DNA of 64,000 nt, taken from the NCBI GenBank assembly GCA_937924805.1, contig CALDTZ010000006.1, positions 145,635 through 209,634 on the forward strand, given 5' to 3'. Every line of letters begins with the position of its first letter. The stretch's first letter is position 1. A program made the position numbers and the translations under genes. Positions 26,380 to 36,523 of the stretch are shown piece after piece. Source of the stretch: an uncultured Saprospiraceae bacterium. GTDB taxonomy: Bacteria; Bacteroidota; Bacteroidia; Chitinophagales; Saprospiraceae. The notes under the pieces were generated by a model. It saw only the letters and a list, made by a program, of their open reading frames with translations. It was not told the DNA's origin and ran no database searches.

Positions 26380-28521
26380 CTATATTTTAATCAGTTTTTG
26401 TTGTGACAAAACCTGGTTGTCTGAAATAATCTTTAATATATATATGCCACTTTGGAGAATATCATTTGTGTTTATAGACCACTTGTTTAAACCTATTTCG
26501 CCTAAAACCGTCATTGTAGTCATTTGCTGACCTGATATGTTCATAATTGACAAGGTAATTTGTCCCTCTGTAAGTAAGGATGTTTCTATTTGAAATCCAT
26601 CATAAAATGGATTAGGACTTACTTTAGCTTTAAAATCAATATTTGCTTCTCGTCTTAGTATGACATCTTGTTTAGGAGTATGGATAAAAGTTTCTAATTC
26701 TCCTTTTAATATAGCTTCAAAATTCATATTTAGCATGGGCTCATTTAGTGAGGTAATATCAATTAAACAAGCTTCTTCAATATTTGACAGTGCGCTTTCA
26801 CTATTAACAATAACCCATGGATTATAATTTTCAATATCAGCAAACCCTGTAGATATATAATGCACTAATAAATGGTAATCCTCATAATTGATCACTCCGT
26901 TTTCATCTATGTCTGCAGCAATCAAAAACCTAGGATCTTGAGTTATAAAGTTACCCGTTAAGTAGTTTGCCAGTTTTTTAGTATCGGTCATACCTATTTT
27001 ATCAATAGGGAAAATATCTCTTGTTGCTGTCAATCGGTAGGCTGCCGAGTTTTCGAGATTTTCAAACATATAATTACCTGATTCATCCGTCATCACAACA
27101 TTTTCTTGATAAACAGAGATACTATCTGTTAATTCTAAAACCACATTTTGTGTATCTGTTATGTAAATCAATACCCCACTCATATTATAAAAACTATCGA
27201 CAACTACCTGCACTGTAGTTGTATCATAATAGGTCGTGTAAGTTGTTTTTGGGGTCATATTTTTAAGGATAACTTCTGCATTTGCAACCGGACTATTATC
27301 CATTAAAGCAATATTTCCTGAAATATTATTTGGAGGTGGTGGCTCACAATTTTCAATAAGACCACCATTGTTTTGAATCACTAAATTTACGATGCAATAG
27401 TTGAAATTACCATTTGGATCTGTTACATACATTCTTATTTGATTTTCACCAATATCTGCACAAGTAAACACCGCTGATGTACTATCAGTATCTTCAGAAA
27501 ATGATATCTGTAAAGGTCCATAATTACATGGATGATAACTTCCTTTATCAAAATCATTCGCCCATATTTCAACCATACCACTTTCGTTAATACCATCCAT
27601 ATTTTCATCCATTGGCATTAATGTTGTGATCAATGATTGAAGACAATAAGGTACTGGTGACGAATTATCTTCAACAATAATATCTACATAACAAAACGAT
27701 TGTGATCCACAACCATATTCAATTTTAAATTGTACTTGTGTTTTCCCAATTGGGTAGGTCCCGCTTGCATTAGATCCTGCATTATCTGCGTACGGGGAGT
27801 TGTGCGTTATTACGTAAAATCCACCACAAGCTGACTCATCAGTCATTACACTAGGTATCTCAACAAATTTTGAATGACAATTTTGGCTATAAGCTATTAC
27901 TTCTTCGATACAATTTGTTGCTGGTTCTTCAGAATTAGAAATTTTTATTGTCTGGGTAAACTGCCATGACCCGTTGCTGCCATATCCTAAATCTGGGTTA
28001 TATGTACACCAATCTATAATTGTCCATGTTCGGATTAGCTTTTTACAATCTGGACCAAAATGAAACAGCTGGTCACTTGTATTTACACCAATAAGGCTAC
28101 AAAAGGAATAATTGTACGTTGGTTCACCTGTTTCCTCAGGACTTGTATCAGGATTACACCCTTCTAAAGTAATGTGGCTTTCAGGCCATGTAATATCACT
28201 TTCTTGAAATACATCACCTTCTACATAGATATGCTGTGTACAAGTATGTAAATTCCAATTTTCATCTTCCACTGTCCATTTTCGTTTAATGATTCCTACG
28301 CCACAGTCATTTAAAAAATAACCTGCAGTCCCAGTTCCAGCATCATGATATCCATCATAATCATGATAGTATGCGTTTCCATAAATTGTTAAATCATCTA
28401 CAGCTGCATCACACTCGACCCAAACATGTTCTGGACAATAAAGTGTAAATGAATAGACAGGAAAGTTAAAAAATAGTAAGAGTAGTACCCAAATAGCGTT
28501 TTTCTTAATTGTAGTTTTCAT
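26380..28521 (-). CDS. Secreted T9SS cargo protein, cysteine-rich, dockerin-like segment
   Basis: A 713-residue protein from the ATG at 28521 (51 bases inside the longest frame; this start gives a proper signal peptide). The body has many cysteines and repeated Ig-like blocks, including VEIWANDFDKGSYHPC, typical of large Saprospiria surface proteins. A carboxypeptidase-regulatory-like domain follows (GNIALMDNSPVANAEVIL, about 420-515), then an EF-hand/dockerin-like stretch (ADIDENGVINYEDYHLLV). The last 80 residues form a type A T9SS sorting domain (SPNPFYDGFQIET; GIYILKIISDN). It should be exported and attached to the surface. The biological role is unknown. porZ lies just upstream on the same strand. 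Confidence 0.75.
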   Translation of the reverse strand: MKTTIKKNAIWVLLLLFFNFPVYSFTLYCPEHVWVECDAAVDDLTIYGNAYYHDYDGYHDAGTGTAGYFLNDCGVGIIKRKWTVEDENWNLHTCTQHIYVEGDVFQESDITWPESHITLEGCNPDTSPEETGEPTYNYSFCSLIGVNTSDQLFHFGPDCKKLIRTWTIIDWCTYNPDLGYGSNGSWQFTQTIKISNSEEPATNCIEEVIAYSQNCHSKFVEIPSVMTDESACGGFYVITHNSPYADNAGSNASGTYPIGKTQVQFKIEYGCGSQSFCYVDIIVEDNSSPVPYCLQSLITTLMPMDENMDGINESGMVEIWANDFDKGSYHPCNYGPLQISFSEDTDSTSAVFTCADIGENQIRMYVTDPNGNFNYCIVNLVIQNNGGLIENCEPPPPNNISGNIALMDNSPVANAEVILKNMTPKTTYTTYYDTTTVQVVVDSFYNMSGVLIYITDTQNVVLELTDSISVYQENVVMTDESGNYMFENLENSAAYRLTATRDIFPIDKIGMTDTKKLANYLTGNFITQDPRFLIAADIDENGVINYEDYHLLVHYISTGFADIENYNPWVIVNSESALSNIEEACLIDITSLNEPMLNMNFEAILKGELETFIHTPKQDVILRREANIDFKAKVSPNPFYDGFQIETSLLTEGQITLSIMNISGQQMTTMTVLGEIGLNKWSINTNDILQSGIYILKIISDNQVLSQQKLIKI

Positions 28522-28601
28522 AATGACCTTTGTTATTAATGTGCAATATAACACATTAAAACAATTAATCATATGTAATTATCTTACAATCAGTGCTTTT
28601 G

Positions 28602-30911
28602 TTATTTAACTACTAGTATTTTAGTAACATATGTATCTGGATCTGAAAAAGTATCCGTTGTTGAACTAAAAACTAGATAAACTCCAGTCGATGCTTTTGT
28701 TCCATTATAATCTTTACCATCCCAGATAGCTTGGCCACCTAATGCTGTTGTTTCATGCATTAGGACTCCATTAATGTCGGTAATTTTTACATTTACATCT
28801 TCACCTAAACCTTTTATAGCTATAGGGCCATCATATTCAGGTCTTACTGGATTCGGAAAGGCATAAATTTCTCCTACATTATGTGTTCGATTAGCGCCTA
28901 TTGCTTCAATTCTTAAAGACAACATACCCTTGTCTGTTGCAATAAACATTCTTCCTTTGCTCTCATCATATTCAATATCAATAATACTGTTATCGTATAT
29001 CGGGCTATTTTCAACTGTATAGTGATAAAGTTGTTTTTCGGAGTCAGGAGACAAAACAAAAACGCCATTCTTTGTTCCTACCCACATTCGATTGGCACCA
29101 TCAAAAGCCATACATCTAACATCTTCTGTTGCCAATAAAATAGCAGGAATGCCATCTTGTGTAACCCTTCTTCGATTTCCTAGGCATTCATAATCAAAAA
29201 CATTACTGCCACACTCAAATACCACTGGGCCTAAATTTGTACCTAACCATATATTACCTTCTCTATCAGCCTCAATACAAAAGGATCGATCCCCTTCTAT
29301 CTCACTATCACTTTTTTTCAAAAATACTTCTTGATCATCCGATGGATCTGCAATATTTTCTCCTTCGTCAAATACATAGACTCCTCCTCCAACACCTTCA
29401 ACCAATACCCACTTGTATCCATTCCTATCTATAGCAATTTGTGAATGTTTATTCGTTGAATTTGTATTAAAGCTATACCATATACCATCCTTTGTATAAA
29501 CTGAAAGTGGTTTTCCTGCACCGTGATTACTGACCCAAAGATTTCCTTCATCGTCATATGTTAAACCAGAAATTCGAATTCGTAATTCATCTCCAATAGC
29601 TCCTTGCAATGAGCTATTGTTTTCTGTGAAAACCTTTACTTCTCCTGTTTCAAGATTATGCTCTGCAAGTCCACTAAAAAAACTACCAATGACTAGTCTT
29701 TCCTCAAATGGGTGGTGCGCAATTCTAAACATATTGATAAGCAAACTGTCACTAAATACTGCATTGTTGTATTGATTGACTTCACTCCAATTTTCTGTAT
29801 TTAAATCGTAGGTATAATAACCTGTCTCATCATATAAATAAGTGTAATTATCTGAAACACCTCCTGGTGCCACAAATAATTGATCATTCGCGAATTCTAA
29901 TTCACTAACATCTTGAGAGAATGGCCCTTCAATAAATCGTTTTTCACAAGTAAAATTGGATGTCAAATATCTAAATCCTCTAAACTGATCAACAATCCAT
30001 AATCGTTGATATTGGTCTTCAAGTGCTCCTAATGAAAAATTAGTGCAATCTTCTGGTATTTTTTGAAGGACTTCGTTCTTTATTAAAACAAGATCAACAC
30101 TTTCTTCAGATTCAAAAGATCCAAAAAGCAAGGTATCTTTAAAGGAAGATAGAAACCTAATTTCACCAGTATCCAAGGATACTATTTCTTGAAAAATATT
30201 GTCCTGTTTTTTAAATATTCTAGTGGCTGTTGCCAAATGTAATTCTTCATTAAATTCGTAAATATCACGCACCTCATAGAGTACTGGAAGATCATTGGAT
30301 TCATCATATTTTTTCCATATTGCAAAATTTGCAGGATTCATATTTGATGTTAAATCAAAACTATAAAGTCCATCATTTGACCCAGCATAGATGATGTCAT
30401 TTTGTACAAATACGTGGTTTATTGGTTCTTCAGAAAAAGAAGTAAATCCAAACTTTAAGGTCTCTAAATCGAATTCGACCACACCAAAACTAGCTGCAAA
30501 ATAAACGTTACTGCCACTTGAGAAAACATCAAATATTTCTCTACTACCTTGAATGTTTGTATTTGTAAAAAGATCAGAAATATAAATTATTTGATCTCCA
30601 TTGATAATGTCAATTTTTCCATTTTTGTAGGCAAGAATTAGCCACCCTTTTTCTTCATTAAATAGAACTTTGGAAATTTCTACATCACTTAAGCCTTTCG
30701 TTTTATCCAGTAACTGATAACTTAAGTCTTCCTTGAATATTTTTACGAGCCCAAATGTAGACGCATAATAAATATAATCCGAAGTTTGAGTAATTGATAA
30801 TCCTGACTTATTTGGTAAATGCGACTCCCATTCACCGATCTTTAATTTATTTTGAGCATTACCTGATATACTAACCAAAAGGATAAAGGCAATTTGAAAA
30901 GCGATTTTCAT
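28602..30911 (-). CDS. porZ: PorZ-like T9SS attachment-complex protein
   Basis: A 769-residue protein with signal peptide (about 1-19), two beta-propellers and a C-terminal sorting-type domain. The N-terminal propeller has the PorZ signature: IGEWESHLPNKSG, IYYASTFGLVKI, DKTKGLSDVEISKVLF and AYKNGKIDII. Two-component-regulator-type propeller repeats (DDEGNLWVSNHG, DREGNIWLGTNLG, GANRMWVGTKNGVFVL) follow to about 680, then a C-terminal domain (AFPNPVRPEYDG, WDGKDYNGTKASTGVYLV). In Porphyromonas PorZ works with PorU, PorV and PorQ to attach cargo to A-LPS. Length is close to that of the known protein (776). It precedes a cargo gene on the same strand. Confidence 0.85.
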   Translation of the reverse strand: MKIAFQIAFILLVSISGNAQNKLKIGEWESHLPNKSGLSITQTSDYIYYASTFGLVKIFKEDLSYQLLDKTKGLSDVEISKVLFNEEKGWLILAYKNGKIDIINGDQIIYISDLFTNTNIQGSREIFDVFSSGSNVYFAASFGVVEFDLETLKFGFTSFSEEPINHVFVQNDIIYAGSNDGLYSFDLTSNMNPANFAIWKKYDESNDLPVLYEVRDIYEFNEELHLATATRIFKKQDNIFQEIVSLDTGEIRFLSSFKDTLLFGSFESEESVDLVLIKNEVLQKIPEDCTNFSLGALEDQYQRLWIVDQFRGFRYLTSNFTCEKRFIEGPFSQDVSELEFANDQLFVAPGGVSDNYTYLYDETGYYTYDLNTENWSEVNQYNNAVFSDSLLINMFRIAHHPFEERLVIGSFFSGLAEHNLETGEVKVFTENNSSLQGAIGDELRIRISGLTYDDEGNLWVSNHGAGKPLSVYTKDGIWYSFNTNSTNKHSQIAIDRNGYKWVLVEGVGGGVYVFDEGENIADPSDDQEVFLKKSDSEIEGDRSFCIEADREGNIWLGTNLGPVVFECGSNVFDYECLGNRRRVTQDGIPAILLATEDVRCMAFDGANRMWVGTKNGVFVLSPDSEKQLYHYTVENSPIYDNSIIDIEYDESKGRMFIATDKGMLSLRIEAIGANRTHNVGEIYAFPNPVRPEYDGPIAIKGLGEDVNVKITDINGVLMHETTALGGQAIWDGKDYNGTKASTGVYLVFSSTTDTFSDPDTYVTKILVVK

Positions 30912-30954
30912 TGATTCTTTGTTATGGTTTTTATAAAACGTCTTGCTATCTGTT

Positions 30955-31551
30955 TTATTGAATATTCATGTCTTTATATATCGGATTGTCGTCTAGATAT
31001 TTATAAACTGTATCTGGCACTAAATACTGAATTGAGTGCCCATTTATTATATTTGATCGAATGAAACTTGCAGAAATTGAAAGAAGAGGAGCTTCCATAA
31101 TTTCAACATTTGGATGGTCAGCTAAAGGTCCTAAGTCATATGTAGGTCTATTGTAGACATAGATCTGGTATTTTTCCAATAGTACCTCATAGTTTTTCCA
31201 CTTGTGGAGGCTACCGAGGTTATCACCTCCCATCAAAAGGACAAAGTCTTTATTATCAAATTTTTCTTGAAGATGCGTTAACGTATCTACCGTATAGGAT
31301 GGTACAGGCAATGAGAATTCAATATCACTTCCTTTAATTTTTAAATTTTCACCAATGGCCAGATTTACCATATGGAGTCTGTTGTAATTATTCGCTAATG
31401 TTTTTTTTTGTTTTAATGGATTATGAGGACTAACGATCATCCACACCTCATCTAAATCCGTTTTCTCAACCATATGATTTGCAATAATCATATGACCTAC
31501 ATGCACTGGATTAAAAGATCCAAAAAACAAACCTATTCTTTTAGGTTTCAT
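30955..31551 (-). CDS. nadD: Nicotinate-nucleotide adenylyltransferase
   Basis: A 198-residue NadD with the nucleotidyl-transferase motif GLFFGSFNPVHVGH (7-20) and the C-terminal ISASFIRSNI (ISSTxIR-like). It makes nicotinate adenine dinucleotide from nicotinate mononucleotide and ATP in NAD synthesis. The ATG overlaps the dnaN stop (TAATG), so the two are translationally coupled. Confidence 0.95.
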   Translation of the reverse strand: MKPKRIGLFFGSFNPVHVGHMIIANHMVEKTDLDEVWMIVSPHNPLKQKKTLANNYNRLHMVNLAIGENLKIKGSDIEFSLPVPSYTVDTLTHLQEKFDNKDFVLLMGGDNLGSLHKWKNYEVLLEKYQIYVYNRPTYDLGPLADHPNVEIMEAPLLSISASFIRSNIINGHSIQYLVPDTVYKYLDDNPIYKDMNIQ

Positions 31552-32663
31552 TAGTGACTCATCATTACTGGCATAACCAACATCAATAAATGTTCATTTT
31601 CTTCTTGTTCTGATGGAAGTAAAATTCCAGCACGACTTGGAGTTGACAATTCAAATTTAATTTCATCAGATTGTAACACATTGAGCATTTCAATTAAAAA
31701 CTTAGCATTGAAACCAATAGTCATTGGTTCTCCTACATAGTTGCATGATAATTGTTCTGTAGCTTCATTAGAAAAATCTAAATCTTGAGCAGAAATGGTA
31801 AGACTTCCTTCACTTAAACTAAGGATTACTTGATTCGTTGTTTTGTTAGAATAAATAACAATCCTCTTCAATGAGTTTTTAAAATCATTTCTTCCCAGTG
31901 TTAATAAATTAGGGTTTTCTGTAGGGATAACGGCATTATAATCTGGGTATTTAGCATCGATCAGACGAGCAATTATTTGAGTATCTTCTAAATTAAAAAA
32001 TACATTCTTTGAATTAAATGAAATTTTAACTTCATCATCTGACAATGCATTTTTAACTAAACCTAAAGCCTTTTTAGGGACAATAAAAGATTCGCTGAGA
32101 TCAACGTTTATTCCTGCAATACTTTGTTTTACCAATTTGTGAGCATCTGTCGCTACAAGAATTAATTTATTATAATCAATCTTCATCAAAACACCGGTCA
32201 TAGCAAGCCTCAATTCATCTGAGCTTGTCGCAAATGACGTGTTACTGATTGATTGACCTAATACTTTTCCAGAAATAGATATCTCATTTGTTGAACTTGC
32301 TTCAGGAAGATCTGGAAAATCATTTGGATCATCACCGCTTAATTTATACTCTCCATAACTTGATGTTAACTTGATACTATAGTTTTCTGGATCTACATTA
32401 AACGATACCGGTTGTTCCGGTAAAGCCTTTAGTGTGTCAACTAATATTTTAGCTGGCACCGCTACATTTCCGTTTTCATCAGATATAACATCTATGTGAG
32501 TCGTAATTGATGTTTCTAGATTTGTAGAAGAAATGCTTAATACATTATCCTTTATTACAAATAAGAAATCTTCTAGTATTGGCAAAACTGGGTTAGATCC
32601 AATAGAACCACTTGCTATCATCAATTTGGAAAGTAAATCGGAAGAGGAAACGTCAAATTTCAT
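31551..32663 (-). CDS. dnaN: DNA polymerase III subunit beta (sliding clamp)
   Basis: A 370-residue beta clamp with three similar domains (about 1-120, 125-245, 246-370). Marks: IASGSIGSNPVLPILEDFL near the start, LRLAMTGVLM in the second domain, and the closing LVMPVMM. It encircles DNA and tethers polymerase. dnaA is not next to it, so it is not at a canonical dnaA-dnaN origin. nadD overlaps its stop. Confidence 0.97.
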   Translation of the reverse strand: MKFDVSSSDLLSKLMIASGSIGSNPVLPILEDFLFVIKDNVLSISSTNLETSITTHIDVISDENGNVAVPAKILVDTLKALPEQPVSFNVDPENYSIKLTSSYGEYKLSGDDPNDFPDLPEASSTNEISISGKVLGQSISNTSFATSSDELRLAMTGVLMKIDYNKLILVATDAHKLVKQSIAGINVDLSESFIVPKKALGLVKNALSDDEVKISFNSKNVFFNLEDTQIIARLIDAKYPDYNAVIPTENPNLLTLGRNDFKNSLKRIVIYSNKTTNQVILSLSEGSLTISAQDLDFSNEATEQLSCNYVGEPMTIGFNAKFLIEMLNVLQSDEIKFELSTPSRAGILLPSEQEENEHLLMLVMPVMMSH

Positions 32664-32800
32664 TTTGCTTTTTTTTCTCGTACGCTAAAAAATGTTTAGC
32701 TATAAATCTTTCTAAAACAACTAAATCAGTGTAAAAATATATTAAATGATATAAATAGAAAATATATTTATTTCTTTGCAATCATTTTTATTCTAAATAC

Positions 32801-34084
32801 ATGGTAAACAGAGCTATACCGCCTAAAATATTTACTGATTTCAATCTTACTTTAAATGGCATAGATGACTATTCTATGGACAATGGAGCAAAACTTTTTT
32901 GTATTCCTTCTAAAGGTAATGAAATTATAAAATTAGACATCATTTTGCCGTTTGGAAGAATTAACGAAACGATTCCTGCACAATCTAAAACTTACTTCAA
33001 CAACCTTTTAAGTGGTAGTACTGCATTTAGCTCGAAAGAGTTTCATGAAAAAATGGATTATTATGGTGCCGTTACTAATATTAAAAGTGGTTTAGATAAA
33101 TCAATTCTTTCAATTCTTAGTTTAAAAAAGTATTTTAACGAAGTGCTTGACGTTTGGCATAAAATGGTCACCACAGCAACGTTTCCTAATGAACAATTAA
33201 AACAGAAAAAAGATATTTCTATTCAAAAACTGAATAGACAACTTGCAAAAAACAATGTTATATCTTATCGTGAATTGTCATCTGACATTTTTGGCGAAAA
33301 CTCACCATATGGCTATAATACTACTCCTGATCATATCCAAATGATTAGAAAAAAAGACATCGAAGATTTTCATGCGATGCATTTTTCTTTTTCGAACGCA
33401 ACTTTCATTTTAAGTGGCGATGTAAATGAAACAACGATTGCTGTAATAAATAAGGTTTTTGTCAAAAATGACCAAAAAAAAATTGCTGAAACATTGTACA
33501 AGCAAATAAACAGCAAACCCAAAAAACAACGAATTAAAGGAATACAAAAAAATCAATCTAGTGTAAGGTTAGGCCGAAGACTATTTCCTAAGTCTCATCC
33601 CGATTTTTATGCAATGGAGTTTTTATCCGTTGTTTTAGGTGGTTATTTTGGTTCTAGGTTAGTTTCAAATCTTCGAGAAGATAAAGGTTACTGTTATCAT
33701 ATAGATTCAACCTTAGATACTATGGTTCATGATGGTTGTCTTTATATTTCTGCAGATGTAGGAAACAAATTTGTTACCAATACGATTGATGAAATCCATT
33801 TTGAACTTAATCGCTTAAGAAACGAAACGATCCCACATGAAGAATTGGCATTAGTAAAAAACTATTTAAAAGGTCAACTATTGACTTTGATTGATGGTCC
33901 ATTTGCAAAATCAGGATTAATAAAAAACTATATTTCTTCTAATATTGCATTTACAGATTTCAATTCATTTTCATCATTTATTAGATCTGTTAGTGCAGAA
34001 TATTTAAAAGAAATCGCAAATAAATATCTAAACCCTTCTGATTTTAATTTGTGTATTGTGGGTCAACTTCATAATGAGGAATAG
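32801..34084 (+). CDS. Non-catalytic M16 family protein (inverted-zincin homologue)
   Basis: A 427-residue M16 peptidase-like protein with both half domains (about 20-220 and 225-425; LRLGRRLFPKSHPDFYAMEF and LVSNLREDKGYCYHIDS are typical). The HxxEH zinc motif is lost: the aligned stretch around 65-69 reads YFNNL. It should therefore act as the non-catalytic partner of a catalytic M16 subunit, as known for paired M16 proteases. No catalytic partner is adjacent, which is unusual since the two are commonly neighbours. mreB starts 33 bases downstream. Confidence 0.85.
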   Translation: MVNRAIPPKIFTDFNLTLNGIDDYSMDNGAKLFCIPSKGNEIIKLDIILPFGRINETIPAQSKTYFNNLLSGSTAFSSKEFHEKMDYYGAVTNIKSGLDKSILSILSLKKYFNEVLDVWHKMVTTATFPNEQLKQKKDISIQKLNRQLAKNNVISYRELSSDIFGENSPYGYNTTPDHIQMIRKKDIEDFHAMHFSFSNATFILSGDVNETTIAVINKVFVKNDQKKIAETLYKQINSKPKKQRIKGIQKNQSSVRLGRRLFPKSHPDFYAMEFLSVVLGGYFGSRLVSNLREDKGYCYHIDSTLDTMVHDGCLYISADVGNKFVTNTIDEIHFELNRLRNETIPHEELALVKNYLKGQLLTLIDGPFAKSGLIKNYISSNIAFTDFNSFSSFIRSVSAEYLKEIANKYLNPSDFNLCIVGQLHNEE

Positions 34085-34117
34085 TTTTTGTACTGTATCT
34101 TAAATCAAATTTCAACA

Positions 34118-35149
34118 ATGGCTTTATTCAATTTTTTCAAGCAAGAATTAGCAATAGATTTGGGTACAGCAAATACCCTTATTATCAAAGATGGAAAGGT
34201 TGTCGTAGACGAACCATCCATTGTCGCTATAGACCGCAGAACTAATGCTGTTATTGCCGTTGGGCGAGATGCAATGAATATGCATGAAAAAACGCATGAA
34301 AACATAAAAACCATTCGTCCGCTTAAAGATGGTGTAATTGCCGATTTTCAAGCTGCAGAGAATTTAATCCAGGGATTAATCAATATGATTGCTGAGAAAA
34401 GAAAATTCTTTACTCATTTAAAAATAGTTATTTGTATTCCATCTGGAATTACTGAGGTTGAAAAAAGAGCCGTTTTTGATTCGGCTGACCATGTAGATTC
34501 AAAAGAAACTTACTTAATTCATGAGCCAATGGCTGCTGCATTAGGAATTGGATTAGATGTAGAAGCTCCGGAAGGTAATATGATTGTTGATATTGGAGGG
34601 GGAACAACTGAAATTGCGGTTATTGCATTGTCGGGTATTGTAACAGATCAGTCTATTCGAATTGCAGGAGATGAATTCACAAATGATATCGTAGATTATT
34701 TAAGACGAAAACACAACCTTTTAATCGGAGAAAGAACTGCCGAAAAAATTAAAATTCATGTTGGAGCAGCTATTGAAAATTTAGATAACCCTCCAGATCC
34801 TTATCCGGTTAATGGTCGAGATATGTTGACTGGTATACCTAAACAAGTAATTACAAATCACATAGAAATTGCAGAAGCAATAGACAAATCAATAAGTAAA
34901 ATTGAAGAAGCAGTATTGAAAGCTTTGGAAGATACACCTCCAGAGTTAGCATCTGATATTTATGTACACGGAATTTATCTTACCGGCGGTGGCGCACTTT
35001 TAAGAGGTCTTGATGTGAGACTTTCAGAGAAAACTAAATTAAGTGTCCATGTAGCGGAAGATCCACTACGAGCTGTTGTAAGAGGAACTGGCTTAGCTTT
35101 AAAAAATTCAGATAAATATTCATTCCTAATTGATCGGCAAAATATATAA
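34118..35149 (+). CDS. mreB: Rod shape-determining protein MreB
   Basis: A 343-residue actin-like ATPase from the ATG at 34118 (an upstream TTG at 34088 adds only an unlike ten-residue tail). It starts MALFNFFKQELAIDLGTANT with phosphate-1; IVDIGGGTTEIAV is phosphate-2 and LTGGGALLRGLD the adenosine motif. The N-terminal amphipathic segment fits membrane binding. It organises lateral wall synthesis with MreC, MreD and PBP2 encoded directly downstream. Confidence 0.97.
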   Translation: MALFNFFKQELAIDLGTANTLIIKDGKVVVDEPSIVAIDRRTNAVIAVGRDAMNMHEKTHENIKTIRPLKDGVIADFQAAENLIQGLINMIAEKRKFFTHLKIVICIPSGITEVEKRAVFDSADHVDSKETYLIHEPMAAALGIGLDVEAPEGNMIVDIGGGTTEIAVIALSGIVTDQSIRIAGDEFTNDIVDYLRRKHNLLIGERTAEKIKIHVGAAIENLDNPPDPYPVNGRDMLTGIPKQVITNHIEIAEAIDKSISKIEEAVLKALEDTPPELASDIYVHGIYLTGGGALLRGLDVRLSEKTKLSVHVAEDPLRAVVRGTGLALKNSDKYSFLIDRQNI

Positions 35150-35162
35150 TTAGTAACATGCT

Positions 35163-36002
35163 ATGCGAAACTTATTACTCTTCCTTGCCAAATATGGACA
35201 TTTTTTACTTTTCTTGTTTTTTGAGATAATCTGTTTCTTTTTAATTGTCAATTTTAATTCAAGCCAAAAAGACATTTGGAGCCATTCTTTAAGTTTATAC
35301 ACAGGTAACGTTAAAGAGCGAATTTCTAATGCAAATAACTATCTGAAACTTCAAGAAGTTAACGATAGTCTTCATTTAGAAAATAGTGTTTTACTACAGG
35401 AGATTATTAATTATAAGGTTTACAACAAAGACAATCAATACCAGAACTTTGAACAAGCAGACAGCCTCCCCTATAGATTAATTCCTTCTAGAATTTGCGA
35501 TAAAACCTTACATTTAAGAAACAATTATTTCACACTTTGCAAAGGTCAAAATCATGGAATCAAAAAAGGAATGGGTGTGATTTCAAAAAATGGGATCGTA
35601 GGAATCATTAAAAGTGTATCGGATAATTATAGTGATGTTATATTAATTTTAAATACTCAAAGTAGAATAAGTGTTTCAATAAAAAATAAAAACTATTTCG
35701 GGAATCTGGTTTGGAGGAATAATACCTTTAATAAATTAAACTTGGAAGCCATACCTAAATATGCAGAAATAAGTATTGGAGATACGATCGTTACAAGCGG
35801 ATACTCTACTTCATTTCCTCCAGATATTCAAGTCGGTAAAATTAGTGCCTTTGAAGCAAGTCCAGGAGGTGGAGACTATATCATAGACGTTGAATTGTTT
35901 AATAACATCGAAACCATTAGCCATTCTTTTGTCATCGATCTACAATCTAACCAAGAAATTGATACTTTATATTCAAGTGACATAAAAGATCAACAATTGT
36001 GA
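35163..36002 (+). CDS. mreC: Rod shape-determining protein MreC
   Basis: A 279-residue bitopic protein: transmembrane segment at about 12-32, coiled coil at about 55-85, then the two-barrel MreC domain (RNNYFTLCKGQNHGIKKGMGVI; GDTIVTSGYSTSFPPDIQVGKI). It links MreB to PBP2 in the elongasome. It overlaps mreD by 4 bases (GTGA). Confidence 0.95.
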   Translation: MRNLLLFLAKYGHFLLFLFFEIICFFLIVNFNSSQKDIWSHSLSLYTGNVKERISNANNYLKLQEVNDSLHLENSVLLQEIINYKVYNKDNQYQNFEQADSLPYRLIPSRICDKTLHLRNNYFTLCKGQNHGIKKGMGVISKNGIVGIIKSVSDNYSDVILILNTQSRISVSIKNKNYFGNLVWRNNTFNKLNLEAIPKYAEISIGDTIVTSGYSTSFPPDIQVGKISAFEASPGGGDYIIDVELFNNIETISHSFVIDLQSNQEIDTLYSSDIKDQQL

Positions 36003-36517
36003 ATATTATACTTCGACATTTCTTAAGGTTATTATTAATTTTTTTATTCCAATTTTTACTATTAAAGCAAATTGATTTAAGCTTTCAAAATTTTAACTAT
36101 ATACATATTCTAGTTTATCCTCTTTTTATACTACTCCTTCCTTTGAACCTTTCAAAGTATTTATATTTGGTGCTTGCTTTTATAGTTGGACTCATTGTAG
36201 ATATTTTTTATCATTCACCTGGTGTTCACGCCGCTGCTTTGGTATTAATGGCTTTTGTTCAACCAATAATCCTTAAAGTCATTGAACCTAGAGAAGGATA
36301 TAGCAAAGATTCTTCACCTACTATGCATAAAATGGGTTTAAGTTGGTTGTTTATCTACACTTCCTTATCCTTGTTTATCCATCACTTCGTATACTTTTCA
36401 ATTGAAGCTTTTTCATTTATATACTTTTTTGAAATAATTCTAAGAACAATATTTAGCTTTATTGTTTCATTAATTGTAATCATGTTGAGTCATTTTATTT
36501 TCAGACCAAAAATTTAA
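35999..36517 (+). CDS. mreD: Rod shape-determining protein MreD
   Basis: A 172-residue membrane protein with five to six helices and the family feature of a charged segment (GLIVDIFYHSPGVHAAALVLMAFVQ is split here: GLIVDIFYHSPG, then HAAALVLMAF). It starts at a GTG overlapping the mreC stop. MreD is part of the cell-elongation complex. Identification rests on position and topology as much as on sequence. Confidence 0.88.
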   Translation: MNIILRHFLRLLLIFLFQFLLLKQIDLSFQNFNYIHILVYPLFILLLPLNLSKYLYLVLAFIVGLIVDIFYHSPGVHAAALVLMAFVQPIILKVIEPREGYSKDSSPTMHKMGLSWLFIYTSLSLFIHHFVYFSIEAFSFIYFFEIILRTIFSFIVSLIVIMLSHFIFRPKI

Positions 36518-36523
36518 CGCTTT

